In this document: piece by piece, positions 38,294 to 47,198 of the stretch
How the letters are laid out: every line of letters starts with the position of its first letter
How positions within the stretch are numbered: position 1 is the first letter of the stretch
Assembly: GCF_025403485.1 (NCBI RefSeq)
Contig: NZ_CP099966.1
Span: 3,075,001 to 3,139,000, forward strand
Length of the DNA stretch: 64,000 nucleotides
Direction of reading: 5' to 3'
From: Chryseobacterium paludis
Lineage (GTDB): Bacteria; Bacteroidota; Bacteroidia; Flavobacteriales; Weeksellaceae
Position numbers and translations under genes: made by a program
Notes under the pieces: generated by a model
The model's database searches: none
What the model was told of the DNA's origin: nothing
Seen by the model: only the letters and a program-made list of their open reading frames with translations

Positions 38294-39548
38294 ATTGTGG
38301 CGAAGCTTTGTAAAAGAAATTCTTTTATTAAAAAGAGATATCGGAGGTATCGTCATTATTTTTGTAATGCCTTTATTGTTGATTGTAACAATCACCTTAA
38401 TTCAGGATTCTACATTTAAAAATCTTGAAGGTTCAAAAATCCCTATTATTTTCATTGATCAGGATAAATCTGAAGTTTCCCAAAATATAAAAAAGGAGCT
38501 TGAAAACAGTAAAACTTTCCAGTTACTAACGAATTACGATGAAAAATCTGCTCAGGATGCCGTTTTTTCAGGAAAGTATCAGATGGCTATTGTTATTCCT
38601 AAAAACTTAACAAAAGATCTAAATTCCAATATCGAATCTAAGGTTCAGACCATTGTCAGCTCTTTTGGATTAGAAGCGGATTCTGCATCTATTAAAAAAC
38701 ACGTTTCAAAAGCTAAAGAAATTCATTTGTATTTTGATCCAGCTACCAATGCGGGTTTCAAAAACTCAGTAATGAATTCTGTAAATAAAATGGTTTTTGA
38801 GATTGAAAACAAAAAGATATACAAAGCTTTTCAGGATCAATTAGGAACCACCGAAAACATGGCGGAAAACCAAAATCTGATCAGCTTTAAGGAAATCACA
38901 CCCTCAAAAGGAAATGTCGAAATCATTCCGAATTCTGTTCAGCATAATGTTCCTGCCTGGACACTTTTTGCAATCTTCTTCATTGTAGTTCCTCTTTCTA
39001 TTAATTTAGTTAAAGAAAAAAGCCAGGGCACAAGCGTAAGAGCCAGAGTGAGTCCTACTCCCTATTACATTCATATTTTGGGCAAAACATGCACTTACCT
39101 TATCATCTGTATGATACAGTTCTTACTCATGGTAGCAGTTGGAATGTATCTTTTCCCTTATATGGATCTGCCGGCTTTTGATGTTTCAGGAAAAATGTTT
39201 CATCTTATTATTGTAACATTATTTGCTGGATTGGCAGCTATTGGTTTTGGTGTTTTATTGGGAACAATTGCCAACACTCAGGAACAGTCTGCCCCTTTTG
39301 GCGCCACTTCTGTTGTCGTATTAGCGGCCATAGGAGGAATTTGGGTTCCTGTTTTTCTGATGCCTGAATTCATGCAGCATGTTGCAAAGTTCTCCCCTAT
39401 GAACTGGGGATTAAATGCTTATTATGATATTATTCTAAGAAATAGTGGAGTTACTGATATAGCTAAAGAACTCATTTTATTATTTTTATTTTATATCGCA
39501 ATGGTCACAATTTCTATTTTTTACGAAAGGAAACAAAATGCAGTCTAA
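38280..39548 (+). CDS. ABC-2 type transporter permease
   Basis: The 422-residue protein has one helix near residues 20-40, a large extracytoplasmic loop (about 45-230), and five to six helices in the C-terminal half (WTLFAIFFIVVPLSINLV, LIVTLFAGLAAIGFGVLLG, VVVLAAIGGIWVPVFLMPEFM). This is the YhgE/Pip-like layout of ABC-2 exporters. It is encoded with overlaps on both sides and pairs with the ATPase just upstream. Confidence 0.92.
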   Translation: MLLYKLWRSFVKEILLLKRDIGGIVIIFVMPLLLIVTITLIQDSTFKNLEGSKIPIIFIDQDKSEVSQNIKKELENSKTFQLLTNYDEKSAQDAVFSGKYQMAIVIPKNLTKDLNSNIESKVQTIVSSFGLEADSASIKKHVSKAKEIHLYFDPATNAGFKNSVMNSVNKMVFEIENKKIYKAFQDQLGTTENMAENQNLISFKEITPSKGNVEIIPNSVQHNVPAWTLFAIFFIVVPLSINLVKEKSQGTSVRARVSPTPYYIHILGKTCTYLIICMIQFLLMVAVGMYLFPYMDLPAFDVSGKMFHLIIVTLFAGLAAIGFGVLLGTIANTQEQSAPFGATSVVVLAAIGGIWVPVFLMPEFMQHVAKFSPMNWGLNAYYDIILRNSGVTDIAKELILLFLFYIAMVTISIFYERKQNAV

Positions 39549-39966
39549 AGAAAAAAACATTAGCGTTTCTGAGGAAATCAGAGTAAGATTCAATGAAACA
39601 GATCCTTTAGGAATTGTCTGGCACGGGCATTATATTGTCTATTTTGAGGATGGAAGAGAAGCATTTGGAAGAGAACATGGACTGTCTTATCTGGATATTC
39701 AGGAAGCGGGTTACTTAACTCCTATCGTCAAAAGTACTTGTGAGCATTTTCTACCTTTAAAATATGGAGAAACTTTCAGGATCGAAACTACCTTCGTTAA
39801 TTCAGTTGCAGCAAAATTAATTTTCAAATATGAATTGTTTAACCATGAAAATAAACTGGTTTGCAGTGGTGAGACCATTCAGGTGTTTTTAGATTCTGAT
39901 GGGAATTTATGTCTGTATAATCCAGTGTTTTTTCAGAACTGGAAGGATAAAATGGGACTTTTATGA
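39538..39966 (+). CDS. Acyl-CoA/ACP thioesterase, 4HBT hotdog family
   Basis: The 142-residue protein has the classic YbgC-type motif VRFNETDPLGIVWHGHYIVYFEDGRE, with the catalytic-type Asp and the xxYxxYFE pattern. It overlaps the permease by 11 bp and the next ketosynthase by 4 bp. Within an aryl polyene set, a thioesterase could release or edit stalled acyl-ACP. Confidence 0.9.
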   Translation: MQSKEKNISVSEEIRVRFNETDPLGIVWHGHYIVYFEDGREAFGREHGLSYLDIQEAGYLTPIVKSTCEHFLPLKYGETFRIETTFVNSVAAKLIFKYELFNHENKLVCSGETIQVFLDSDGNLCLYNPVFFQNWKDKMGLL

Positions 39967-41096
39967 TGAAAGAAATCTATATTACAGACTATAACTGTGT
40001 CACTCCACTTGGAATGAATGTAACGGATAATTGGAATGCTCTACTACAAAACCAATCTGGAGTAGCACTGCACAAAATTATTAAAAATCAGGAGGCTTTT
40101 TATGCTTCAATACTAGATACAGAAAAATTAGAAGAAGCATTTAATAAGAACTTTTCCGATCAAAATTTTACGAGATTAGAAAAAATGTTTTTGTTATGCC
40201 TAAAACCTTTGGTTGAAAAACATAACATTACACATGATACTGCTTTTATTTTGTCTACTACAAAGGGGAATATCAGTTTACTGAAAAATCAATCTTCTTT
40301 ACCGGAAGGAGTTTTCCTTTCTGCATTAGCGCAAAAAATTGCTGATTTTTTTGGATTTAAAACTAAACCCATTGTAGTTTCTAACGCTTGTGTTTCCGGA
40401 GTAATGGCTCTTGCTGTTGCTAAAAATTTAATTCAAGCTGGGAAATATAAAGATGCTTTTGTCATCGCTGGAGATGAAATCACTGAATTTGTAATTTCAG
40501 GTTTCAATTCTTTTCAGGCTATAGGAGCAGAACCTTGCAAACCATATGATAAAAACCGTAACGGAATAAATATTGGTGAAGCAACAGCTGCAGCTTATAT
40601 TACAGGAGAGAAAACTGAAAACGAAAAATTTAGGTTTAAAGTTACAGGAGATTCTGCTATCAATGATGCCAATCATATTTCTGGCCCATCAAGAACTGGA
40701 GACGGATTGTATGCAAGTATTAAAAATGCAATGACAGAAGCTAAAGTGAGTGCAAACGACATTGACTTTATTTCTGCACATGGAACGGCAACATTATATA
40801 ATGATGAAATGGAGGCTATTGCATTTAACAGAATGGGATTACAGAATACACCTTTAAATAGTATGAAAGGATTCTATGGACATTGCTTAGGGGCGTCCGG
40901 TTTATTAGAAAGCATTATTTCTATGGAGAGTGCTCAACACAGCATTCTGATTCCGTCTAAAAATTTTGAAGAAATGGGAGTTTCCCTACCTTTGAATATT
41001 ATAGAAGAAAAGCAACCTGCAACCATCAAATATATTTTGAAAACGGCGTCTGGCTTTGGAGGTTGTAATGCAGCAATTGTCTTAGAAAAATGTTAA
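39963..41096 (+). CDS. Beta-ketoacyl-ACP synthase (aryl polyene type)
   Basis: The 377-residue protein has the full KAS I/II triad: Cys in [13 protein letters not shown] (near residue 141), His in [12 protein letters not shown], and His in [11 protein letters not shown]. It should extend an ACP-bound polyene chain by two carbons. The double ATG (39963 and 39966) leaves the start uncertain by one codon; both overlap the thioesterase stop. The partial ketosynthase-like gene follows. Confidence 0.92.
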   Translation: MMKEIYITDYNCVTPLGMNVTDNWNALLQNQSGVALHKIIKNQEAFYASILDTEKLEEAFNKNFSDQNFTRLEKMFLLCLKPLVEKHNITHDTAFILSTTKGNISLLKNQSSLPEGVFLSALAQKIADFFGFKTKPIVVSNACVSGVMALAVAKNLIQAGKYKDAFVIAGDEITEFVISGFNSFQAIGAEPCKPYDKNRNGINIGEATAAAYITGEKTENEKFRFKVTGDSAINDANHISGPSRTGDGLYASIKNAMTEAKVSANDIDFISAHGTATLYNDEMEAIAFNRMGLQNTPLNSMKGFYGHCLGASGLLESIISMESAQHSILIPSKNFEEMGVSLPLNIIEEKQPATIKYILKTASGFGGCNAAIVLEKC

Positions 41097-41107
41097 ACCC
41101 GGAAAAA

Positions 41108-41647
41108 ATGAAGAAAGACGCTACTTGTACTATAGAAAATTCAACCATCACGGTTAACGGAAATATTATTTTTGAAAGCAGGGATACAGCATTCCAGGAG
41201 TTTGCAAAAGAAGCTTATAAAAGTCTTGATATGAATTATCCCAAATTTCATAAAATGGACTCCTTAAGCAAATTGGCTTTTTTGTCTGCTGAAATGCTGT
41301 TGAAAGATCGGGACAACAATGGTACTGCATTGGTTTTTGCTAATAAATCCTCCAGCCTAGATACTGATTTTAAATATCAGGACAGCATTAACTCTGAGAA
41401 TAACTACTTTCCAAGTCCGGCTGTTTTTGTTTATACGCTACCCAATATCTGCGTAGGGGAGATAAGTATCAGACATCAAATGCAAACTGAAAATGCTTTT
41501 TTTGTTTTGGACGAATTTGACGAAAAATTTTTAACCGATTATGCCACCCAAATCTTACAGACTAAAAAGGCAGAAAAGGTATTATGTGGCTGGGTAGAAC
41601 TATATCAGGAAAGTTATAAAGCTTTTGTATATTTGCTAACCTTGTGA
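41108..41647 (+). CDS. Partial ketosynthase-like protein (no active-site set)
   Basis: The 179-residue protein resembles only the N-terminal half of a thiolase-fold ketosynthase: [11 protein letters not shown], then [22 protein letters not shown] where the nucleophile region should be. I see no catalytic His motifs. Similar short proteins occur in aryl polyene and flexirubin clusters beside a full ketosynthase. An alternative ATG at 41090 overlaps the preceding stop. It may be a helper or pseudo-subunit. Confidence 0.72.
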   Translation: MKKDATCTIENSTITVNGNIIFESRDTAFQEFAKEAYKSLDMNYPKFHKMDSLSKLAFLSAEMLLKDRDNNGTALVFANKSSSLDTDFKYQDSINSENNYFPSPAVFVYTLPNICVGEISIRHQMQTENAFFVLDEFDEKFLTDYATQILQTKKAEKVLCGWVELYQESYKAFVYLLTL

Positions 41648-41734
41648 AAAAAATAAAAATGTAACAGTCTAGCAATGTAACAATCCAATAAAGAAAATAC
41701 GAATTGGTGCATTCTACACTACAATTAATATATT

Positions 41735-41992
41735 ATGGAAAATTTAAAATCAGAATTAAAACACAAAATCATAGAAGTTCTTAACCTTGAAGACATTTCA
41801 GTGGAGGAAATCAAAGACACAGATCCATTATTTGGAGGGGGATTAGGACTGGACTCTATTGATGCTTTAGAGCTGATTGTTCTTCTTGACAAAGACTACG
41901 GAATAAAATTAGCTGATCCAAAGAAAGGAAAAGAAATTTTTCAATCGATCGATACGATGGCAAAATTCATCGAAGAAAACAGAACAAAATAA
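41735..41992 (+). CDS. Acyl carrier protein
   Basis: The 85-residue acidic protein has the phosphopantetheine attachment motif GLGLDSIDALEL, with Ser41 as the modified residue. It is flanked by ketosynthase genes, 3 bp upstream of the next one. It would carry the growing polyene or alkyl chain. It differs from the second ACP at 60.9 kb. Confidence 0.93.
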   Translation: MENLKSELKHKIIEVLNLEDISVEEIKDTDPLFGGGLGLDSIDALELIVLLDKDYGIKLADPKKGKEIFQSIDTMAKFIEENRTK

Positions 41993-41995
41993 TTA

Positions 41996-43195
41996 ATGGG
42001 TCATAAAATTGCCATAACAGGAATGGGCATTATTTCTTCTATCGGTAACAATGTAGAAGAAAATTTCACCTCTTTACAATCTGGTAAGCATGGTATTTCA
42101 GATATTCAGTTATTTGAGACCCGTCATGCCGGAAAAATAAAAACGGGTGAAATAAAACGTTCTAATGAAGAACTTGTACAACAGCTTCAATTAAATGAAG
42201 ACAACAATGTAACAAGAACCTCTTTATTAGGAATGGTTGCTGCAAAAGAAGCTGTAGAAAGTGCTGGGATTTCAGATATTAATGCCTACAAAACAGGTTT
42301 CATCTCTTCCACAAGTGTAGGAGGAATGGATATCACCGAAAAATATTTCTATAACTACGAAGACTTTCCTGAAAAGCAAAAATATATCGATTCTCATGAT
42401 GCAGGAAATTCCTCATTAGCAATTGCAGACTTTCTGGGTCTGAAAGGAATGGTTTCTACCATCAGTACAGCTTGCTCTTCGGCAGCTAACGCGATTATGA
42501 TGGGAGCAAAACTTATTAAAAATGGGGTTTTGGATCGGGTGATTGTCGGTGGAACAGATTCACTTTCAAAGTTTACTCTGAACGGATTTAATACCCTGAT
42601 GATCCTCACTGATTCCTATAACACTCCTTTCGATCAAAATAGAAAAGGATTAAATTTAGGTGAGGCTGCCGCTTTTCTGGTACTGGAATCCGACGAATTA
42701 GTAAAAAAGGAAAATAAAAAAGTGCTGGCTTACCTTTCCGGATATGGAAATGCAAATGATGCTCATCATCAAACCGCGTCTTCAGAAAATGGACAGGGAG
42801 CATACTTAGCAATGCAACAGGCATTACATGTTTCCAAACTTCAACAAGAACAGATTGATTATATTAATGTTCATGGAACGGCAACCCCCAATAATGACCT
42901 GTCAGAAGGAATTGCTATGATCCGGATTTTTGGAGAAGGAAACGTCCCTGAATTTAGTTCTACAAAGGCATTCACAGGGCATACCCTGGCTGCCGCTGCA
43001 GGAATTGAGGCCGTGTATTCTATTCTGGCTATGCAACACAGCCTTATTTTTCCAAATTTGAACTTCAAAAATAAAATGGAAGAATTTGATTTAACTCCGG
43101 TCACAGAGCTTAAGAAGAAAAACATCGATCATGTGCTGTCCAATTCATTTGGGTTTGGAGGAAACTGTTCAACCTTAATCTTCTCAAAATCATGA
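41996..43195 (+). CDS. Beta-ketoacyl-ACP synthase II-like
   Basis: The 399-residue protein has Cys in STISTACSSAANAIM (near residue 159), His in NVHGTATPNND, and His in KAFTGHTLAAAAGIE, so it should be an active elongating ketosynthase. Its stop overlaps the next gene by 4 bp; that gene encodes a related protein without the Cys. The pair looks like a ketosynthase/chain-length factor heterodimer. Confidence 0.93.
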   Translation: MGHKIAITGMGIISSIGNNVEENFTSLQSGKHGISDIQLFETRHAGKIKTGEIKRSNEELVQQLQLNEDNNVTRTSLLGMVAAKEAVESAGISDINAYKTGFISSTSVGGMDITEKYFYNYEDFPEKQKYIDSHDAGNSSLAIADFLGLKGMVSTISTACSSAANAIMMGAKLIKNGVLDRVIVGGTDSLSKFTLNGFNTLMILTDSYNTPFDQNRKGLNLGEAAAFLVLESDELVKKENKKVLAYLSGYGNANDAHHQTASSENGQGAYLAMQQALHVSKLQQEQIDYINVHGTATPNNDLSEGIAMIRIFGEGNVPEFSSTKAFTGHTLAAAAGIEAVYSILAMQHSLIFPNLNFKNKMEEFDLTPVTELKKKNIDHVLSNSFGFGGNCSTLIFSKS

Positions 43196-44253
43196 AAGTA
43201 GTTTACATCAATAGTGCTTCATGTATTTCTGTTCAGGATACTTTAAACGAAAATTTTTTCTATAATCTGAAACCTGAAAATTCAACTCAGATTGTAAAAA
43301 CAATTGAACCCAATTACAAAGAGTTCATTCCTCCTGCTATGATCAGGAGAATGTCTAAAACAGTAAAGATGAGCTCAGTAGCTTCTCAGCACGCATTAAA
43401 AGAGGCTGGAATTGAAAAGCCAGATGCTATCATTGTAGGTACAGGGATGGGGTGCTCCCAGGATTCTGAAAAGTTTTTAAAAAACGTGATCGACAATCAG
43501 GAAGAGTTTTTAACACCTACCTATTTTATTCAATCAACTCATAATACAGTCGCGGGCCAAATTGCTTTAGCTCTGCAATGCCATGCTTATAATTTCACTT
43601 ATGTGAATACTTCTTCATCCTTAGAATTTTCTCTTTTGGACGCTAAACTCCAAATACTGGATGATGAAGCAGAAAATGTTTTAGTAGGTTCTACGGATGA
43701 ACAGACGGAAAGAACGATGGAGCTTTATAAACTCCATAACATCATTAAGAAAACTGAGGATCTACCTCTCGATTTTTTAAACTCACAAACTCAAGGTGTA
43801 ATCTGGGGTGAAGGTTCTAGCTTTTTTGTTATTGGTAAAAACCAGACGGAAAATTCATATGCTCAGGTTAAGGACATTCAAATTATTAATACCTTAGAGG
43901 AAAATGAGGTTCAACGATTTATTGAAAACTTTCTGACGAAAAATAACTTAACCCATAAAGATATTGATGCTGTTATTCTTGGACTCAGTGGAGATCAGAA
44001 ATCAGATATTTATTATAAAAAAGCAATGGATGTATTTCCAGAATCTGCATTATTATATTATAAACATTTGAGTGGAGAATTTAATACGGCCAGTGGTTTT
44101 TCGACATTTATGGCTTGCCATATCCTCAAAAATCAACATATTCCGGAAGTAATGAAGATTCAACCGGTAAAAAAAGATCATATTAAAAATATCCTCTTAT
44201 ACAATCATCTTTTAGGAGACGATCACAGTTTGGTACTATTGGGAAAAGTTTAG
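43192..44253 (+). CDS. Chain-length factor-like ketosynthase homologue
   Basis: The 353-residue protein has the thiolase fold but reads FTYVNTSSSLEFSLL where active ketosynthases have the catalytic Cys (near residue 140). The usual HGTxT motif is also absent. This is the pattern of chain-length factors that pair with an active ketosynthase, here the gene it overlaps by 4 bp. It would set polyene length. Confidence 0.84.
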   Translation: MKVVYINSASCISVQDTLNENFFYNLKPENSTQIVKTIEPNYKEFIPPAMIRRMSKTVKMSSVASQHALKEAGIEKPDAIIVGTGMGCSQDSEKFLKNVIDNQEEFLTPTYFIQSTHNTVAGQIALALQCHAYNFTYVNTSSSLEFSLLDAKLQILDDEAENVLVGSTDEQTERTMELYKLHNIIKKTEDLPLDFLNSQTQGVIWGEGSSFFVIGKNQTENSYAQVKDIQIINTLEENEVQRFIENFLTKNNLTHKDIDAVILGLSGDQKSDIYYKKAMDVFPESALLYYKHLSGEFNTASGFSTFMACHILKNQHIPEVMKIQPVKKDHIKNILLYNHLLGDDHSLVLLGKV

Positions 44254-44352
44254 TCTGGCTGAAACACAAAATTGATATTCAAAGATTAATCTAGATTTCA
44301 CGTTTCACTCTGAATAACATCAATATAAAATACAAATCTAAAAATATAAAAG

Positions 44353-45108
44353 GTGAAACATTATCCATTTATCCTATTTTATCTTTTCTGTAATGTGTTT
44401 ATATATGCGTTTCACGGGAGTTTCTGGGTCTATATATTTTGTTTCCTGGCTTTTTCGGCTGTTGTTGTCTGGGGGTCATTTGATATTCAATTAGGATATT
44501 TCGTAAACAGCATTACCCATAAAAGAACAAGAATAAAAGAAATTGCTCTTACTTTTGATGACGGACCGACAGAATTCACTCCCAGATTTTTAGATTTACT
44601 TCAGGAACATCAGATAAAAGCGACTTTTTTCTGCATTGGAAAACAGATTGAAAAATACCCAGAAACCTTTCAAAGAATTATTGCTGAAGGCCATTGTATT
44701 GGAAATCACACCTACTCACATTCTAATTCAACGGGGTTTTTATCTACTGTAAAAATGATCGAAGAGATCAAAAAGTGTGATGAAGCAATTGCTTTGGCGG
44801 GAAATAGGATGACCTATTTATATAGGCCTCCATTTGGAGTTACCAACCCATCAATAGCAAAGGCTATCAAAAGAACTGGTAAAAAAAGTATTGGATGGAA
44901 TATCCGCTCTTTAGATACGGTGATTGATGACAAAAAGAAGATCTACAAAAGAATTACTGGAAAAATAAAACCCGGTGGCATTATTCTTCTCCATGATACT
45001 TCTGAAAAGACTTATAACGTTTTGGTAGATTTATTGCTATTTTTGAAGGATAAAAAGTATTCAACTTTTACCATCGATTCAATTATAAAATCAAAGAAAA
45101 ATGATTAA
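44353..45108 (+). CDS. Polysaccharide deacetylase-like protein, membrane-anchored
   Basis: The 251-residue protein starts with two hydrophobic segments (about residues 5-22 and 24-42), then a NodB-type domain: LTFDDGPT, the metal-binding HTYSHS, RPPFG, and a final ILLHD. A GTG at 44353 is the likely start because no ATG precedes the membrane helices. It would remove N- or O-acyl groups in the envelope. Its link to pigment is by operon context only; it overlaps the next gene by 8 bp. Confidence 0.86.
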   Translation: MKHYPFILFYLFCNVFIYAFHGSFWVYIFCFLAFSAVVVWGSFDIQLGYFVNSITHKRTRIKEIALTFDDGPTEFTPRFLDLLQEHQIKATFFCIGKQIEKYPETFQRIIAEGHCIGNHTYSHSNSTGFLSTVKMIEEIKKCDEAIALAGNRMTYLYRPPFGVTNPSIAKAIKRTGKKSIGWNIRSLDTVIDDKKKIYKRITGKIKPGGIILLHDTSEKTYNVLVDLLLFLKDKKYSTFTIDSIIKSKKND

Positions 45109-45727
45109 ACATATTGCTTTCGGAGCATTTTTATTAGTTTCCAGTTTCTTTTTTGCACAAAATACGGCAATGACAGGATCTGAGGCAAAAGCATTTGTAA
45201 CGAAAGTATCTTCAGAAACTCAGCAAATCAAAACATTGCAGAGTGATTTTACACAAACAAAAAAAATGGACTTTTTAGATAAAAACATTGTTACTTATGG
45301 TAAAATGTCTCTAAAATCTCCGAATATGCTTAGCTGGAAATATACAAAGCCTTATCAGTACAGTATTGTTTTTAAAGAAAATAAAATCTTTATCAATGAT
45401 CAGGGAAAGAAATCCTCTGTTGATGCAAAAAGTAAAACTTTCGAAAAAATCAATAAATTAATTGTAGGCAGCTCTAACGGAAAAATGTTTACTGATCCTG
45501 AATTTACAGTAACTTACTTTAAAAGTACCAATTATAATATCGCGAAGTTTACTCCCAAATCTGCTCAGTTATTAAAATATATCAGACAGATCGAGCTGTA
45601 TTTCCCTAAAAACGAATCTACTGTTGCACAGGTTAATATGTTGGAAGCATCTGGGGATACTACGAATATTGTTTTCAAAAACACGAAGATCAATGCGCCG
45701 ATTTCTGCTTCAGAGTTTTCTCTATAG
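45101..45727 (+). CDS. LolA-like outer membrane lipoprotein carrier
   Basis: The 208-residue protein has a signal peptide (HIAFGAFLLVSSFFFA-QN). The body follows LolA: IKTLQSDFTQTKKM, YGKMSLKSPNMLSWKYTKPYQY, and the strand VVFKEN-type hairpin. LolA-like proteins shuttle lipids or lipoproteins across the periplasm. In aryl polyene clusters such proteins are typical, together with an MMPL exporter (first gene of this arm) and a lipoprotein (next gene). Confidence 0.87.
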   Translation: MIKHIAFGAFLLVSSFFFAQNTAMTGSEAKAFVTKVSSETQQIKTLQSDFTQTKKMDFLDKNIVTYGKMSLKSPNMLSWKYTKPYQYSIVFKENKIFINDQGKKSSVDAKSKTFEKINKLIVGSSNGKMFTDPEFTVTYFKSTNYNIAKFTPKSAQLLKYIRQIELYFPKNESTVAQVNMLEASGDTTNIVFKNTKINAPISASEFSL

Positions 45728-46328
45728 TATTCTTTTTTTATTGTTTATATCCTGTAAAACCTATCAGCTTACAGATGTAAAAACGATTCCTAATTCCGAG
45801 AAAGAAATTGAAAACTTATACTTTTCTTCTAAAGAAGATTACGTCTATAAATGTCAGATCGATATTTATAAGAACCATATCAGTGGAATTTTGATTGTTA
45901 AAAAAATAAGTAAAACAAAGCACCGTGTTGCATTAACTTCAGATTTTGGAAATAAACTTATCGATTTTGAAATCTCTGATCAGGATTTCAAGATTAATTA
46001 TATCATTCCTGATTTAGATAAAAAAATCGTTAAAAATTTTTTACGAAATGATTTCCAGCAACTTTTGAAACAGAAATATCCTGTAAGTGAAAGTTTCGAA
46101 AATACCAATTCAAGGATTTATCTTTCTCAGACGGATGATAAAAAGTATTATCTGTTCTTTAATAAAGAAAATGGTTTACTCAGTCAGATCATGTTTACTA
46201 AGAATAATAAACCAAAAATCGATTTTAGTTTTGAGGCAAAAAAACATATATTCGCGGATAGTATAAATCTTCAACACAAAGATTTTAAGATCAATATAAA
46301 GCTATTTCAAATAACAGAAACCGAGTAA
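45693..46328 (+). CDS. Pigment-cluster lipoprotein
   Basis: The 211-residue protein has a lipoprotein signal (FLYSILFLLFISC) that I used to choose the start at 45693, which overlaps the LolA-like gene by 35 bp in another frame. The rest is a beta-rich domain (HRVALTSDFGNKLIDFEI). It resembles LolB-like partners by context: an outer membrane acceptor for the carrier encoded upstream. No motif decides the function. Confidence 0.78.
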   Translation: MRRFLLQSFLYSILFLLFISCKTYQLTDVKTIPNSEKEIENLYFSSKEDYVYKCQIDIYKNHISGILIVKKISKTKHRVALTSDFGNKLIDFEISDQDFKINYIIPDLDKKIVKNFLRNDFQQLLKQKYPVSESFENTNSRIYLSQTDDKKYYLFFNKENGLLSQIMFTKNNKPKIDFSFEAKKHIFADSINLQHKDFKINIKLFQITETE

Positions 46329-46331
46329 AAA

Positions 46332-46712
46332 ATGCAGACCATTCTTACAGACTTTTACACCTTACAATCTTACGAGAAAGCTGAAAACGGAAGTTTCATT
46401 GCAAACATTACGTTAAACAAGGATCACGATATTTTCAAAGGCCATTTTCCAGGAAATCCGGTAACTCCCGGAGTATGTATGATGCAGATTGTAAAGGAAC
46501 TTACTGAAGAGTTTACGGGTTTAAAATTATTTTTAAAAACGGCTTCCAATGTGAAGTTTATGGCGATCATTAATCCGTTTGAAACTCCAGATCTGATGGT
46601 ACAATTGGACATCAATGAAACCGAAGACGAGGTTAAAGTAAAAAATACAACTTTATTTGGCGAGACAATTGCATTAAAAATGTCAGTTAATTATAAAAGA
46701 CAAACTTTATGA
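46332..46712 (+). CDS. FabZ-like 3-hydroxyacyl-ACP dehydratase
   Basis: The 126-residue hotdog protein has the FabZ core FKGHFPGNPVTPGVCMMQ with the catalytic His at residue 38. The usual Glu on the following helix is not obvious (the segment reads QIVKELTEEF). It would dehydrate beta-hydroxyacyl-ACP to make the conjugated double bonds. It overlaps the next gene by 4 bp. Confidence 0.89.
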   Translation: MQTILTDFYTLQSYEKAENGSFIANITLNKDHDIFKGHFPGNPVTPGVCMMQIVKELTEEFTGLKLFLKTASNVKFMAIINPFETPDLMVQLDINETEDEVKVKNTTLFGETIALKMSVNYKRQTL

Positions 46713-47194
46713 AACTGATCTTATCATTGGTAACAGCTTTTCTTTTTTTCTTTCAATCTTCAGATTTAGAGGCCTTAAGAAATAGCTATGCGAAAGCAAA
46801 TCAATCCAACGCCAATATACAGGCTTTCATCAGTGTGGCTGAAAAACAGTCTTCATCAGATCCTATCATTTCTGGTTATAAAGCAGCAGCACAAATCATG
46901 GCAGCTAAAGTAACCACGGAAAAAGGAAAGAGGAAATCATTTGTAAAAACAGGGGCAACAAGTCTTGAAAGTATTATAAAAAGTAATCCTAATAACATTG
47001 AATTAAGAGTGATCCGCTTAAGTGTTCAGGAAAACATTCCTAAAATCGTTGGATATCATTCCAGTTTAAAAGATGATAAAGCATTCATTTTGAGCAACTA
47101 CAGCAAACAAAGTTCGGCTTTAAAAAGCTATGTTCAGAAATTTGCAGCACAGTCTAAAACTTTTACCTCTGCAGAAAAAGCTTCGCTAAAATAA
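46709..47194 (+). CDS. Small exported protein of the flexirubin arm, unknown function
   Basis: The 161-residue protein begins with a hydrophobic segment (LILSLVTAFLFFFQS) that looks like a signal peptide or anchor. The rest is helical and basic (AAAQIMAAKVTTEKGKRKS). I recognise no family. The 4-bp overlap with the dehydratase and the 4-bp gap to the glycosyltransferase place it firmly in the operon. Confidence 0.72.
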   Translation: MKLILSLVTAFLFFFQSSDLEALRNSYAKANQSNANIQAFISVAEKQSSSDPIISGYKAAAQIMAAKVTTEKGKRKSFVKTGATSLESIIKSNPNNIELRVIRLSVQENIPKIVGYHSSLKDDKAFILSNYSKQSSALKSYVQKFAAQSKTFTSAEKASLK

Positions 47195-47198
47195 AACA

